Assembly (NCBI RefSeq): GCF_015627105.1
Contig: NZ_VTDM01000022.1
Span: 1 to 46,942, forward strand
DNA length: 46,942 bases
Reading direction: 5' to 3'
Origin: Acinetobacter baretiae
GTDB taxonomy: Bacteria > Pseudomonadota > Gammaproteobacteria > Pseudomonadales > Moraxellaceae
Made by a program: the position numbers and the translations under genes. Positions 19,263-28,086 of this stretch are shown piece by piece (position 1 is the first letter of the stretch; each line of letters starts with the position of its first letter). The notes below the pieces were generated by a model that was not told the DNA's origin, made no database searches, and saw only the letters and a list, made by a program, of their open reading frames with translations.

Positions 19263-20110
19263 TGAAAACTGAAACCTCTGTACATGGCCTTGCTGCTTCA
19301 TTACACACTGCACGTAGTGCAAAAAAAGTCATTGGTTTTGTACCAACCATGGGTAATTTACATGAAGGGCATTTAAGCCTAGTCCGTGAAGCGAAGAAAA
19401 TTTGCGATGTCGTTGTCGTCAGTATTTTTGTTAATCCTACACAGTTTGGTCCAAATGAAGATTTTGAAAATTACCCACGCACTTTAGAACAAGATAGTCA
19501 GCTTTTGGTCGATGTAGGGTGCGATATTATATTTGCGCCATCAGTTGATCAAATGTATGTCAAAAAACCAGTCATTACGCGTATACAAGTCACTGAACTT
19601 ACAGAGATTTTATGTGGTGCATCGAGACCGAATCATTTTGATGGTGTGGCATTAATTGTGACCAAGTTGTTTAATATTGTACAACCACATTATGCCTTCT
19701 TCGGTCAAAAAGATTTTCAACAAGTGGCTGTGGTTAAACAGCTTGTACAAGACTTGAACTTAAATGTTGAAGTTATTGCTTTACCGACCGTACGTGCAGA
19801 AGATGGCTTAGCACTTAGTTCAAGAAATGTGTACTTAAGCGTTGAACAACGAGCAATAGCTCCTTTGATTTATCAAAGTCTATTAGATGCCGAACGAACT
19901 TTACATGAAGGCGAAACACTTGCTGATGTATTGGCTCAAACAAAAGAGCGCTTACAAGCGGCAGGATTTACTATAGATTATGTTGAAGCATTCACACCAC
20001 ATTTGCATTTTGTACAAAGCACAGATAAAGAATTTGTTTTATTTGTTGCTGTAAAACTTGGCACAACACGCTTGATTGATAACTTATATGTGAAGTTAAT
20101 TAAAGATTAA
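19262..20110 (+). CDS. panC: Pantothenate synthetase
   Basis: Joins pantoate and beta-alanine with ATP to give pantothenate. 282 residues. The nucleotidylyl-transferase signature is [20 protein letters not shown] (HxGH at about 34-37); also visible are [48 protein letters not shown] and [10 protein letters not shown] (KMSKS-like loop). Translation is coupled to panB through a one-base stop/start overlap; rapZ begins 25 bases later. I saw no panD in the window. Confidence 0.97.
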   Translation: MKTETSVHGLAASLHTARSAKKVIGFVPTMGNLHEGHLSLVREAKKICDVVVVSIFVNPTQFGPNEDFENYPRTLEQDSQLLVDVGCDIIFAPSVDQMYVKKPVITRIQVTELTEILCGASRPNHFDGVALIVTKLFNIVQPHYAFFGQKDFQQVAVVKQLVQDLNLNVEVIALPTVRAEDGLALSSRNVYLSVEQRAIAPLIYQSLLDAERTLHEGETLADVLAQTKERLQAAGFTIDYVEAFTPHLHFVQSTDKEFVLFVAVKLGTTRLIDNLYVKLIKD

Positions 20111-20135
20111 TACGTTTGTATGAAAGGATAAAGCG

Positions 20136-20987
20136 ATGAAGCGTATCTTGATCGTTACAGGACAGTCCGGTTCGGGAAAAACATCTGCACTTCAAGTTTT
20201 AGAAGACCTTGGTTATTATTGTATTGATAACTTGCCTTTGGCACTATTGCCAGAAATTGTGGCAAAACTAGACCACGAAAATAACCTAGAGCAGTTGGCT
20301 TTAGGTGTAGATGTGCGAAGTACGCAGGCTGATTTACAAGACTTTGAAAGTGTATTTGAGCAGTTACAACAGCACGGCTCGGTAGACATTATTTATTTAA
20401 GTACAAAAGATGAGCAAATTATTGCAAGATTTAGTGCTTCTAGACGCCCGCATCCACTGACTGGGCGTTGCCAAAGCCTAAATGAATGCATTCAGGCGGA
20501 AAAAAGTTTATTATTACCCATACAGCTCAGATCGACTGTAAATATAGATACCACAGATAAAAGTGTGCATGATTTAAAACATACACTTTTAACAAAACTG
20601 GGGCAGTCTGATAAACTGATTGTTATTTTACAGTCATTTGGTTATAAGCATGGTATTCCTTTGGATGCTGATTACGTGTTTGATGTAAGGCACTTACCAA
20701 ATCCGCATTGGGATTTGCAACTGCGAAAATTGTCAGGTCTTGATCAACCAGTACAGCAGTTTCTTGCAAAACATGACCAAGTGACAGACATGTATAATGA
20801 TATTTATCTGTTTTTACAAAAGTGGTTGCCTACATACTCAAAAGGCCATAGACACTACTTAACAGTGTCCATTGGTTGTACAGGGGGCCAACATCGATCT
20901 GTTTACATCATAGATAGACTACAAAAAGCACTTTCAGCGGATTGGTCTATTCAAATTTTACATAGAGAAATGAAGCACTGGTCATGA
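20136..20987 (+). CDS. rapZ: RNase adapter protein RapZ
   Basis: P-loop protein that in enteric bacteria guides the sRNA GlmZ to RNase E and so tunes GlmS synthesis. Walker A at the N terminus ([20 protein letters not shown]), the family signature [24 protein letters not shown], and the C-terminal [10 protein letters not shown] and HREM motifs of the RNA-binding domain. 283 residues, full length. AAAGGATAAAG precedes the ATG. The stop overlaps the npr start by four bases (ATGA), the same rapZ-npr pairing as in enteric rpoN operons, but here without rpoN, hpf or ptsN. Confidence 0.95.
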   Translation: MKRILIVTGQSGSGKTSALQVLEDLGYYCIDNLPLALLPEIVAKLDHENNLEQLALGVDVRSTQADLQDFESVFEQLQQHGSVDIIYLSTKDEQIIARFSASRRPHPLTGRCQSLNECIQAEKSLLLPIQLRSTVNIDTTDKSVHDLKHTLLTKLGQSDKLIVILQSFGYKHGIPLDADYVFDVRHLPNPHWDLQLRKLSGLDQPVQQFLAKHDQVTDMYNDIYLFLQKWLPTYSKGHRHYLTVSIGCTGGQHRSVYIIDRLQKALSADWSIQILHREMKHWS

Positions 20988-21253
20988 TTGACACCACAGT
21001 AGATGTAATTAATAAACTCGGTTTACATGCTCGAGCCTCTGGAAAGCTCATTGAAGTAACCACAAAGTTCCAATCCTCAATCCAACTTGGAAAGGGTGAG
21101 AAGCTCATTGATGCTAAAAATATCATGGCATTGCTCATGCTAGGTGCTGGAAAAGGAACAACGTTACGTTTAGTGGTCACAGGGCCAGATGAGACACAAG
21201 CTGTAGCAGATGTTCAAGCGCTGTTTTCAGCAAAATTTTACGAGGCAGATTAA
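20984..21253 (+). CDS. HPr-family phosphocarrier (NPr-like)
   Basis: Small phosphocarrier related to NPr (PtsO) of the nitrogen phosphotransferase system. 89 residues with the phospho-His in [15 protein letters not shown] (His16; the usual Pro after Arg is Ala) and the NPr-type segment [19 protein letters not shown] in place of the HPr regulatory Ser46 region. It overlaps rapZ by four bases and is followed two bases later by darP. No EI or EIIA gene is nearby, so its phosphate donor must be encoded elsewhere. Confidence 0.88.
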   Translation: MIDTTVDVINKLGLHARASGKLIEVTTKFQSSIQLGKGEKLIDAKNIMALLMLGAGKGTTLRLVVTGPDETQAVADVQALFSAKFYEAD

Positions 21254-21255
21254 TC

Positions 21256-21807
21256 GTGGCACGTCGACCGCAAAATAGTTATAGTAATGAAGACTTTGAA
21301 TCATTAGAAGGTCGTGCAAGTAAAAGTGAACAAAAGCGTGCTGTACAGCGTATGGCAGCTTTAGGTGAACAACTTGCAACACTTTCCACCAAGCAAATCC
21401 AACAGCTTCCTGTAGATGAACGCCTTATAGATGCATTGCTTGATGTACAACTGATTACATCATTTGAAGCACGCCGTCGCCAATTTCAACGCATTGGAAA
21501 GTTATTGCGTAATGAAGATGAGGAAGTTGTACTATCTTATCTCACACCAAAACAAGGTTTGAAAAAACAGGCACAACTTGTGCGCTGGGTTGATCGTATG
21601 GTTGAGCAAGGTGATAGTGCAATACATGACTTCACAAAACATTTTAATGCAACCGATAGACATACGTTACGTCAGCATGTTTTGCGTTACCACCGAGATA
21701 AAAGCTTACAAGCAACCAAAGAAGAGCTCGAACAAGCCAAACAAAAACTATTTAACTACGTGCAACAGGTTGCATTACTGTCTGATCAAGGCAAAGCGCG
21801 TGGTTAA
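21256..21807 (+). CDS. darP: Ribosome-associated protein DarP (YjgA)
   Basis: Late factor in 50S subunit assembly, a highly charged all-helical protein. 183 residues, about the E. coli length, with MAAL...KQIQQLPVDERLIDAL, ARRRQFQRIGKLLR and LRWHxxx-like LRYHRDKS near the C terminus. Starts at GTG 21256, two bases after the npr stop, with GAGGCAG as a modest ribosome-binding site. Last gene of the run that began at pcnB; the thrS promoter follows immediately. Confidence 0.92.
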   Translation: MARRPQNSYSNEDFESLEGRASKSEQKRAVQRMAALGEQLATLSTKQIQQLPVDERLIDALLDVQLITSFEARRRQFQRIGKLLRNEDEEVVLSYLTPKQGLKKQAQLVRWVDRMVEQGDSAIHDFTKHFNATDRHTLRQHVLRYHRDKSLQATKEELEQAKQKLFNYVQQVALLSDQGKARG

Positions 21808-21824
21808 TGCTCAATGCTAAAGCT

Positions 21825-21852
21825 TTGATTGAATCATCGCACTGTGTAGAAT
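21825..21852 (+). promoter_or_regulatory. Predicted thrS promoter
   Basis: TTGATT at 21825-21830, 16-base spacer, TAGAAT at 21847-21852 with an upstream TGTG. Transcription from about 21859 would give thrS a leader of about 107 bases containing the hairpin at 21920-21950. Confidence 0.5.
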
Positions 21853-21917
21853 GAAAGCCAATATTTTTTCACCACCGCTATTTTTATATTTTGAGGTCTA
21901 ACCTTCATCATGATCTT

Positions 21918-21950
21918 GCGGTGATATGCTCCTTGGTATGGGGCATCACT
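21918..21950 (+). promoter_or_regulatory. thrS leader hairpin mimicking the tRNA-Thr anticodon arm
   Basis: Upper stem 21927-21932 (TGCTCC) pairs with 21940-21945 (GGGGCA, one G-T pair), enclosing exactly seven bases TTGGTAT at 21933-21939. Aligned to a tRNA anticodon loop this gives U33, anticodon GGU at 34-36 and A37, as in tRNA-Thr(GGU). A lower stem (21920-21924 with 21946-21950) continues below a 2-base bulge. The ribosome-binding site AAGGA follows a few bases later. In E. coli, ThrRS represses its own translation by binding such an anticodon-like operator. CACCGC at 21873-21878 can also pair with 21918-21923, giving an alternative fold. Confidence 0.6.
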
Positions 21951-21965
21951 CCTTAAGGATTTTTT

Positions 21966-23888
21966 ATGCCAATCATCACTTTGCCAAATGGCGACAAAAA
22001 ACAATACGACCATGCTGTATCTGTCATGGACGTTGCACAAAGTATTGGACCTGGGCTAGCTAAAAATACAGTAGCTGGGAAAGTTAATGGTCAATTGGTT
22101 GACGCATGCGATCTGATTACTCAAGATGCCACTTTGCAAATTATTACTCCAAAAGATGATGAAGGTTTAGAAATCATACGTCATTCATGTGCTCACTTGG
22201 TGGGTCATGCAGTTAAGCAATTGTTTCCTGAAGCAAAAATGGTGATTGGGCCAGTCATTGAAGAAGGATTTTATTACGATATTCAAATGCCACGTCCATT
22301 CACGCTTGATGACATGGCCGCCATTGAAGAACGTATGAAGTCTTTAATTGCACAAGACTATGATGTTGTTAAAAAAGTGACACCACGTAATGACGTAATC
22401 AGTGTATTTGAAGCACGTGGTGAAGAATATAAGTTACGTCTAGTTCAAGATATGCCAAATGAACAACAGATGGGGCTATACTATCATCAAGAATATGTTG
22501 ATATGTGTCGTGGACCACATGTACCAAATACGAAATTTTTAAAATCATTTAAACTCACGAAGATTTCTGGTGCTTATTGGCGTGGTGATGCAAAGAATGA
22601 ACAATTACAGCGTGTATATGGCACAGCATGGGCAGACAAAAAGCAACTTGCTGCATATGTAAAACGTATCGAAGAAGCTGAAAAACGTGATCACCGTAAA
22701 ATTGGCAAGGCATTAGATTTATTTCATATGCAAGAAGAAGCGCCAGGTATGGTATTTTGGCATCCAAATGGTTGGACCATTTACCAAACACTTGAGCAAT
22801 ATATGCGTCAAGTACAAGCTCAATATGGTTATCAAGAAGTTCGTACACCACAAATTGTGGACTTTGTATTGTGGGAAAAATCAGGTCATGCTGCAAACTA
22901 TGCAGAGAACATGTTTACCACACATTCAGAAAGTAGAAATTATGCCATTAAGCCAATGAACTGCCCATGTCATGTGCAGATCTTTAATCAAGGCTTAAAA
23001 TCGTATCGTGAGTTACCTATTCGTTTGGCTGAGTTTGGTTCTTGCCATCGTAATGAGCCATCGGGTTCGTTGCATGGTATTATGCGTGTACGTGGCTTTA
23101 CTCAAGATGATGGCCATATTTTCTGTACCAAAGAGCAAATTGGGCAAGAGGTTGCAAACTTTATTCAACAAACGCTAGATGTCTATAAAGACTTTGGTTT
23201 TGAAGATGTACAAATGAAACTTTCTACACGACCAGAAAAACGTGTAGGAGAGGACGCACTTTGGGACATGGCTGAAAAGTCTCTAGCCGATGCATTAGAT
23301 GCAGCAGGCCTAGAGTGGGAGCTACTTCCTGGTGAGGGTGCATTTTATGGACCAAAAATTGAATTTTCTCTTAAGGACTGCTTAGGCCGAGTTTGGCAAT
23401 GTGGTACAATTCAGTGCGATTTTAACTTACCTGAGCGTTTAGATGCGTCATTTGTCACAGAAGACAATGAGCGCGATCAGCCAGTTATGTTACATCGTGC
23501 AATTCTTGGCAGTTTTGAGCGTTTTATTGGTATACTTATTGAACACTACGCAGGTTTTATGCCACCATGGTTAGCACCAGTGCAAGTTTGCGTAATGAAT
23601 ATTACAGATACACAATCTGTGGCATGTAATAATGTGGTAGATGCACTTAAAGCGCAAAGTATTCGTGCAATTTCAGATTTGAGAAACGAAAAAATTGGCT
23701 TTAAGATCCGTGAACGTACATTAGAACGTATTCCATACTTATTGGTTCTAGGTGACCGAGAAGTAGAAGAAGGAACGGTAAATGTGCGTACACGTTCAGG
23801 AAAAAATTTGGGTACTATGTCAACTGAAGCTTTCGTTGATCTAGTAAAAACAGCCGTTGCCGAACGTGGCCGGCATATTGTGGAGTAA
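21966..23888 (+). CDS. thrS: Threonyl-tRNA synthetase
   Basis: Class II synthetase charging tRNA-Thr. 640 residues in the usual order: TGS domain (1-60), editing domain with [16 protein letters not shown] and the [11 protein letters not shown] zinc/editing motif (about 73-190), catalytic core with the zinc Cys in [10 protein letters not shown] (about 332), motif 2 [15 protein letters not shown] and [14 protein letters not shown], motif 3 [19 protein letters not shown], and the anticodon-binding domain to the end. The ATG lies 7 bases after TAAGGA. infC begins 5 bases after its stop, so its translation is coupled. Confidence 0.98.
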   Translation: MPIITLPNGDKKQYDHAVSVMDVAQSIGPGLAKNTVAGKVNGQLVDACDLITQDATLQIITPKDDEGLEIIRHSCAHLVGHAVKQLFPEAKMVIGPVIEEGFYYDIQMPRPFTLDDMAAIEERMKSLIAQDYDVVKKVTPRNDVISVFEARGEEYKLRLVQDMPNEQQMGLYYHQEYVDMCRGPHVPNTKFLKSFKLTKISGAYWRGDAKNEQLQRVYGTAWADKKQLAAYVKRIEEAEKRDHRKIGKALDLFHMQEEAPGMVFWHPNGWTIYQTLEQYMRQVQAQYGYQEVRTPQIVDFVLWEKSGHAANYAENMFTTHSESRNYAIKPMNCPCHVQIFNQGLKSYRELPIRLAEFGSCHRNEPSGSLHGIMRVRGFTQDDGHIFCTKEQIGQEVANFIQQTLDVYKDFGFEDVQMKLSTRPEKRVGEDALWDMAEKSLADALDAAGLEWELLPGEGAFYGPKIEFSLKDCLGRVWQCGTIQCDFNLPERLDASFVTEDNERDQPVMLHRAILGSFERFIGILIEHYAGFMPPWLAPVQVCVMNITDTQSVACNNVVDALKAQSIRAISDLRNEKIGFKIRERTLERIPYLLVLGDREVEEGTVNVRTRSGKNLGTMSTEAFVDLVKTAVAERGRHIVE

Positions 23889-23893
23889 GAAAG

Positions 23894-24445
23894 ATTAAAC
23901 CGACTGATCGTAACCAACAAGCAAGTAAAAGTAATCGCCCTGCTATCAATGACGAAATTCGAGCAAAAGAAGTTCGTCTTGTTGGGGCAGATGGGGAACA
24001 AAAAGGAATTGTTTCTTTAGCAGAAGCAATTCGTGTTGCCGAGCAAGATGACCTTGATTTGGTGGAAATTGTGGCGAATGCTGAACCACCTGTTTGTAAG
24101 GTCATGGATTACAACAAACACTTGTTTGATTTAAAGCAAAAGCAAAAAGATGCGAAGAAAAAACAGCATCAAGTGCAAGTGAAAGAGATTAAGCTTCGTC
24201 CTGGCACAGATGTGGGTGATTACAACGTGAAATTACGTGCGATCACTCGTTTCTTAGAAGATGGAAATAAAGTGAAAATCACATTGCGCTTTCGTGGTCG
24301 TGAAATGGCACACCAAGAGCTTGGTCTTTTACAGTTGCAAAAGATCGAAACAGATGTGGTTGACCTTGGTGTTGTTGAACAAGCACCAAAAATGGAAGGT
24401 CGCCAAATGGGCATGCTCCTTGGGCCTAAAAAGAAAAAATCATAG
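23894..24445 (+). CDS. infC: Translation initiation factor IF-3, ATT start
   Basis: IF-3 checks start-codon and initiator-tRNA pairing on the 30S subunit and prevents premature subunit joining. The frame opens 5 bases after thrS with ATT AAA CCG ACT GAT, preceded by GGAGTAAG; no ATG occurs until 24059, which would delete the N-terminal domain. From ATT the protein has 183 residues: [20 protein letters not shown] and [20 protein letters not shown] (N domain), a Lys-rich linker, then [20 protein letters not shown] and [18 protein letters not shown] (C domain). The AUU start is the classic basis of infC autoregulation, because IF-3 itself rejects it. A strong terminator follows instead of the usual rpmI-rplT. 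Confidence 0.95.
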   Translation: MKPTDRNQQASKSNRPAINDEIRAKEVRLVGADGEQKGIVSLAEAIRVAEQDDLDLVEIVANAEPPVCKVMDYNKHLFDLKQKQKDAKKKQHQVQVKEIKLRPGTDVGDYNVKLRAITRFLEDGNKVKITLRFRGREMAHQELGLLQLQKIETDVVDLGVVEQAPKMEGRQMGMLLGPKKKKS

Positions 24446-24472
24446 ATCACCGCATGATAATTGTATGATCTA

Positions 24473-24504
24473 AAAAGGGCTAACCCAACAGGGCTAGCCC
24501 TTTT
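24473..24504 (+). terminator. Intrinsic terminator after infC
   Basis: AAAAGGGCTA (24473-24482) pairs with TAGCCCTTTT (24495-24504); an inner CCC/GGG extends the stem across one mismatch. Begins 28 bases after the infC stop codon. Confidence 0.9.
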
Positions 24505-25073
24505 GAATGATAACGTACACCGTATGTTTTGTAGTAAAATATAAAAAAATCAAATGATTCGGTATCATTTAATTTTTGATTGAAATTTTATTTTAGATCA
24601 TAAATTGTCTTTTAATGTAGTGCATCAAGCCAAGATCTAGGCTAAACGGTATGTATGTGTTTATTTTATGTAGAGCTTTTTAGTGTCTTCAAAAGAGTCT
24701 CACTTTTAATAAAAAGCTGAGAAAAGTATGTTTAATTCATATGAGAGTGATGAATTTAACGTATACATATGAAAGATAACCGAATCTTTTTAAGACATAT
24801 CTGTCAGTTTATTTTTATACGTTGATATAAAATGAAAAAATAAGTCAGTGTTTTAATTTAATGTATTTGTATAGTGAAACAGTCTAATATTTGATACAAC
24901 CAATAATAACAAAGGTTTGTTTACGCTTATTTTTTTGATTTTTTCACACATGTGATTTTTAGTGATTTGACAACATTCAAATTGGTTTTTGACAATGAAT
25001 CAGGTTTAATTTCGCCAGAGGGTGATGATTTTTGTTGGCTTTGTAGTTTGCTGTCGTTACAGTGGAAAAGACT

Positions 25074-25094
25074 AAAGACATCAGGTCTTTTTTT
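25074..25094 (+). terminator. Intrinsic terminator in the bfmR upstream region
   Basis: AAAGAC (25074-25079) pairs with GTCTTT (25085-25090), loop ATCAG, then a run of seven T (25088-25094). It lies far from any annotated gene end, so it may finish a small RNA from the spacer or attenuate a long bfmR leader. No clear matching promoter was found. Confidence 0.55.
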
Positions 25095-25222
25095 GAAAGA
25101 TTAAAATGAGCTTTCTTTAAGTTTTATGTAGATGTCTTGTGAAATAAAAGTTCATGATTTTTATAAATTAATCTATTTATTACAAATTACGTTACTCCTG
25201 TATCAGTTTGGTGAAAATGACC

Positions 25223-25250
25223 TTGTTTACAATGTAAACATGTGTATATT
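25223..25250 (+). promoter_or_regulatory. Predicted bfmR promoter with overlapping palindrome
   Basis: TTGTTT (25223-25228), 16-base spacer, TATATT (25245-25250), placing the start about 60 bases before the bfmR ATG. A perfect palindrome TGTTTACA-A-TGTAAACA (25224-25240) covers the -35 box and most of the spacer, a position suited to a repressor or autoregulator. Whether BfmR itself binds it cannot be told from sequence. Confidence 0.5.
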
Positions 25251-25319
25251 GCTCTTAATGAAAAAGTATTTGTTGAATCCAAATTACAAATATAGTTCAA
25301 AATTGACAGGGGACTTGAC

Positions 25320-26036
25320 ATGACTCAAGAAGAAAAGCTACCAAAAATTTTAATTGTTGAAGATGATGAGCGTTTAGCTCGTTTAACCCAAGAGTATTTA
25401 ATTAGAAATGGTTTAGAAGTTGCTGTAGAACCAGATGGTAATCGTGCAATTCGTCGTATTATTGCTGAACAACCAGATATGGTTGTACTCGACGTAATGT
25501 TACCTGGTGCAGATGGGTTAACAGTTTGTCGAGAAGTGCGCGCACACTATCATCAACCTATTTTAATGTTGACCGCACGTACAGAAGATATGGATCAAGT
25601 GCTTGGTTTAGAAATGGGTGCGGACGATTACGTGGCAAAACCTGTACAGCCACGCGTGTTGCTGGCTCGTATTCGTGCTTTGTTGCGCCGTACAGAAAAT
25701 ACGGTGGAAGAAGAAGGCTCTCAACGCATTGAGTTTGATGATCTTGTGATTGATAACGGTGGCCGTTCGGTAACGCTACATGGCGAATTGGTTGATTTTA
25801 CAAGTGCTGAGTATGATTTACTTTGGTTGCTTGCATCAAATGCTGGGCGTATTTTATCGCGAGAAGATATTTTTGAGCGTCTGCGCGGTATTGAGTATGA
25901 TGGCCAAGACCGTTCGATTGATGTGCGTATTTCAAGAATTCGTCCTAAAATTGGCGATGACCCTGAAAATCCAAAACGTATTAAAACAGTACGTAGTAAA
26001 GGTTACTTATTTGTTAAAGAAACCAATGGTCTTTAA
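25320..26036 (+). CDS. bfmR: OmpR-family response regulator BfmR
   Basis: Response regulator that in A. baumannii controls biofilm pili (csu), envelope, capsule and stress survival. 238 residues: receiver domain with acidic pocket VEDDER, phospho-acceptor Asp58 in VVLDVMLPGADG, conserved Thr in MLTARTED and Lys in YVAKPVQPR; then a winged-helix DNA-binding domain (about 135-235) with YDLLWLLASNAGRILSREDI and DRSIDVRISRIRPKIGDDP. The whole sequence agrees closely with what I recall of A. baumannii BfmR, the strongest genus marker here. AGGGGACTTGAC precedes the ATG. bfmS follows after 36 bases. Confidence 0.97.
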   Translation: MTQEEKLPKILIVEDDERLARLTQEYLIRNGLEVAVEPDGNRAIRRIIAEQPDMVVLDVMLPGADGLTVCREVRAHYHQPILMLTARTEDMDQVLGLEMGADDYVAKPVQPRVLLARIRALLRRTENTVEEEGSQRIEFDDLVIDNGGRSVTLHGELVDFTSAEYDLLWLLASNAGRILSREDIFERLRGIEYDGQDRSIDVRISRIRPKIGDDPENPKRIKTVRSKGYLFVKETNGL

Positions 26037-26072
26037 CTGTGTCTGACTGCTTTACCCTAAGGACAAACCTTC

Positions 26073-27719
26073 GTGCTTAAACACAGTATCTTCCTTCGTA
26101 TTTATGCCACTTTGGTGGGTATGGTGATTTTAGTGACTGTACTTGCGTATTTTTCTACGCAGGTCATCAACTATCATCGTGCTCAACAATATAGAGAGTC
26201 ATTAACCGACGGAATTTCATATGTGATGACGCAAGGGGTAGAGCGTCAATCTACGTTGCAACAAAAGAAAGATTGGATTTCAGATGCCTCTGATCTGTTA
26301 GATTTACCATTACACCTTGTCGATGCAAATCAAATTGAATTATCTAGTGCAGAACAAAAGCGCATAGATAACCAACAAGCGGTCGTGCGTTACGATGCAC
26401 AAAGCATGGTTGCAAATATGTACATGGGGTTAAAATCAGATAAAACACATTATTTATTGTTGAGTGTGAATAAAATTGGTGAACGTCAAATGAAGGCGTT
26501 ACCTATTTTTATTTTAGACTATTTGATTTACTATCCCGGACAAGAACAACAACATTTAAAAACCATACAACAGCATTTTTCTTATCCGATAGAAATGCGT
26601 TCAGTACTCGATTTAGGTTTAGACTCTGAACAAATTGGCCGTTTAAGACAAGATCAAAGTATTTTATTGTATAGAGACAGTGCAACCATGCGTGGCACAA
26701 CCATCTCTATCGTCTCTCCTTTACTGAATAATCCATCTGAAGTTTTGATTATAGGCCCTGTGCCTATGTTTAATTGGATGCCATTTGAACTTGCAGCAGG
26801 TATTACGCTTTTAAGTTTATTTTTACTCAGTATAGGGGTGTATTTTGCAATTTTTCCTTTACAGCGAAAAGTAAAACAAACCATTGTTGCCCTAGATCAA
26901 ATTAAAAGTGGTGATTTATCGGCACGGCTACAGGTCGATGGTTATGATGAAATGGCCAGTTTATCTTCAAGTTATAACGATATGGCAAATCATATTGAAC
27001 GTTTAATTGAAGCACAACGCGAGTTGATGCGTGCGGTGTCTCATGAATTGCGTACGCCTGTGGCTCGAATTCGTTTTGCCATGGAAATGCTTGCAGATGA
27101 AGATGACTATGAGTTTAGACAAAGTCAAGTAGGCATGATTGATAAGGACATAGAGGCCTTAAATACTTTAATTGATGAAATTATGACTTATGCCAAGCTA
27201 GAACAAGGTGCTCCATCATTAGATATTGAACACATTGAAATTGCTTCGGTATTAAGTCAGGTTGTTACAGAAACTGAAGCTTTAAAAACTGGTAAAACGG
27301 TTACTTTAGATATGCCTGCTTCAGATGTTGTTGCTGAAGCAGAACGCCGTTATTTACATCGAGTGGTACAAAATTTTGTAGGTAATGCAATACGACATTG
27401 CCACGGAAAAGTGCATGTGAGTGGTGGTGTAGAAAAAGGTTTGGCTTTTGTTTGTGTCGAGGATGATGGTGAGGGTATTGCTGAAGAAGATCGTGAGCGT
27501 ATATTTGAAGCTTTTGCTCGCTTAGATGATAGTCGAACTCGTGCTTCAGGTGGCTACGGTTTAGGATTATCTATTGTGAGTCGTATTGCATTTTGGTTTG
27601 GTGGGAAAGTAAATGTAGATCAAAGCCCAACCCTAAAAGGAGCTCGGTTTACGATGACGTGGCCTGCGGTACGAGCTAAAGTACATTCAAAAAAAGATAA
27701 AGTAAAAAATGGGGCATAA
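26073..27719 (+). CDS. bfmS: Sensor histidine kinase BfmS
   Basis: Membrane sensor kinase partnered with BfmR. 548 residues: TM1 about 9-31, a periplasmic domain about 32-235, TM2 about 237-261, HAMP about 262-312 (QIKSGDLSARLQVDGYDEMA), HisKA with VSHELRTPVARIR (His324), and HATPase with NFVGNAIRHC, DDGEGIAEEDRERIFEAF and GGYGLGLSIVSRIAFWFGGK. No receiver or HPt domain, so it is a classical kinase. Starts at GTG 26073, about 9 bases after AAGGA. Its stop codon lies inside the terminator stem that follows. Confidence 0.96.
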   Translation: MLKHSIFLRIYATLVGMVILVTVLAYFSTQVINYHRAQQYRESLTDGISYVMTQGVERQSTLQQKKDWISDASDLLDLPLHLVDANQIELSSAEQKRIDNQQAVVRYDAQSMVANMYMGLKSDKTHYLLLSVNKIGERQMKALPIFILDYLIYYPGQEQQHLKTIQQHFSYPIEMRSVLDLGLDSEQIGRLRQDQSILLYRDSATMRGTTISIVSPLLNNPSEVLIIGPVPMFNWMPFELAAGITLLSLFLLSIGVYFAIFPLQRKVKQTIVALDQIKSGDLSARLQVDGYDEMASLSSSYNDMANHIERLIEAQRELMRAVSHELRTPVARIRFAMEMLADEDDYEFRQSQVGMIDKDIEALNTLIDEIMTYAKLEQGAPSLDIEHIEIASVLSQVVTETEALKTGKTVTLDMPASDVVAEAERRYLHRVVQNFVGNAIRHCHGKVHVSGGVEKGLAFVCVEDDGEGIAEEDRERIFEAFARLDDSRTRASGGYGLGLSIVSRIAFWFGGKVNVDQSPTLKGARFTMTWPAVRAKVHSKKDKVKNGA

Positions 27720-27730
27720 ACCCCATTTTT
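27705..27730. terminator. Bidirectional terminator between bfmS and the convergent hypothetical gene
   Basis: Perfect 10-bp stem AAAAATGGGG (27705-27714) with CCCCATTTTT (27721-27730), six-base loop. It overlaps the end of bfmS on the left and touches the stop codon of the minus-strand gene on the right. Confidence 0.9.
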
Positions 27731-28086
27731 TATTCGTATGTAGCAGCATCTGGTGGGATGAGTGGATGAGCATCATCAATGAGCGCATTAACTGCACTTT
27801 CATTTAAAAATATCGTTGTCGTATGTTCATTGGCATGAATATCATAATGGTGAATGAGAGCAGTATCCCCTGAAAGTGTTTCAACCACATATTTACTGGC
27901 AAGATGTAAAATGCCATCTAAGTTGACCGAAGCAGATGCCATGTCATTTTGAAACAAATGCTTCCATTCTTGTAAAGAAAAACTAACATGATCTGTTTTT
28001 TCTTTAAAAAGTCGATCTTGGATATGGCGAATCACCAATTGTGCAGCTAAAAAATAATTAGATTTATGATTGAATTGTAAATCCAT
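27730..28086 (-). CDS. Hypothetical protein (118 residues), convergent with bfmS
   Basis: Soluble, slightly acidic protein without signal peptide or membrane segment. The N-terminal half looks helical (YFLAAQLVIRHIQDRLFKEK); the centre has SVNLDGILHLASKYVV and the C terminus strands such as TTTIFLNESAVNALIDDA. I do not recognise a family. GGAAATAT (minus strand) is a reasonable ribosome-binding site before the ATG at 28086, the terminator sits neatly at its end, and composition matches neighbours, so the gene is probably real. Its conserved place next to bfmS could be tested in other Acinetobacter. Confidence 0.7.
   Translation of the reverse strand: MDLQFNHKSNYFLAAQLVIRHIQDRLFKEKTDHVSFSLQEWKHLFQNDMASASVNLDGILHLASKYVVETLSGDTALIHHYDIHANEHTTTIFLNESAVNALIDDAHPLIPPDAATYE

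Larger units (their letters stand above)
24505..25319. other. Long AT-rich spacer upstream of bfmR
   Basis: About 815 bases with no convincing protein gene. It contains a weak AT-rich hairpin (24552-24577), a better terminator (25074-25094) and the putative bfmR promoter with a palindrome (25223-25250). The 63-codon frame at 25132-25323 ends inside bfmR and carries the promoter, so it is not a gene. Ribosomal protein genes rpmI and rplT, expected after infC, are not here. Confidence 0.7.

Noticed and set aside
24059..24445. infC starting at the first ATG
   Set aside because: This would remove the N-terminal domain of IF-3; the ATT at 23894 with GGAG upstream gives the full protein.
24505..25319. 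Search for rpmI and rplT after infC
   Set aside because: No reading frame with the basic start and composition of these ribosomal proteins is present on either strand.
25132..25323. 63-codon plus-strand frame upstream of bfmR
   Set aside because: It overlaps the predicted bfmR promoter and palindrome, runs into the bfmR start, and has a composition typical of random AT-rich DNA.
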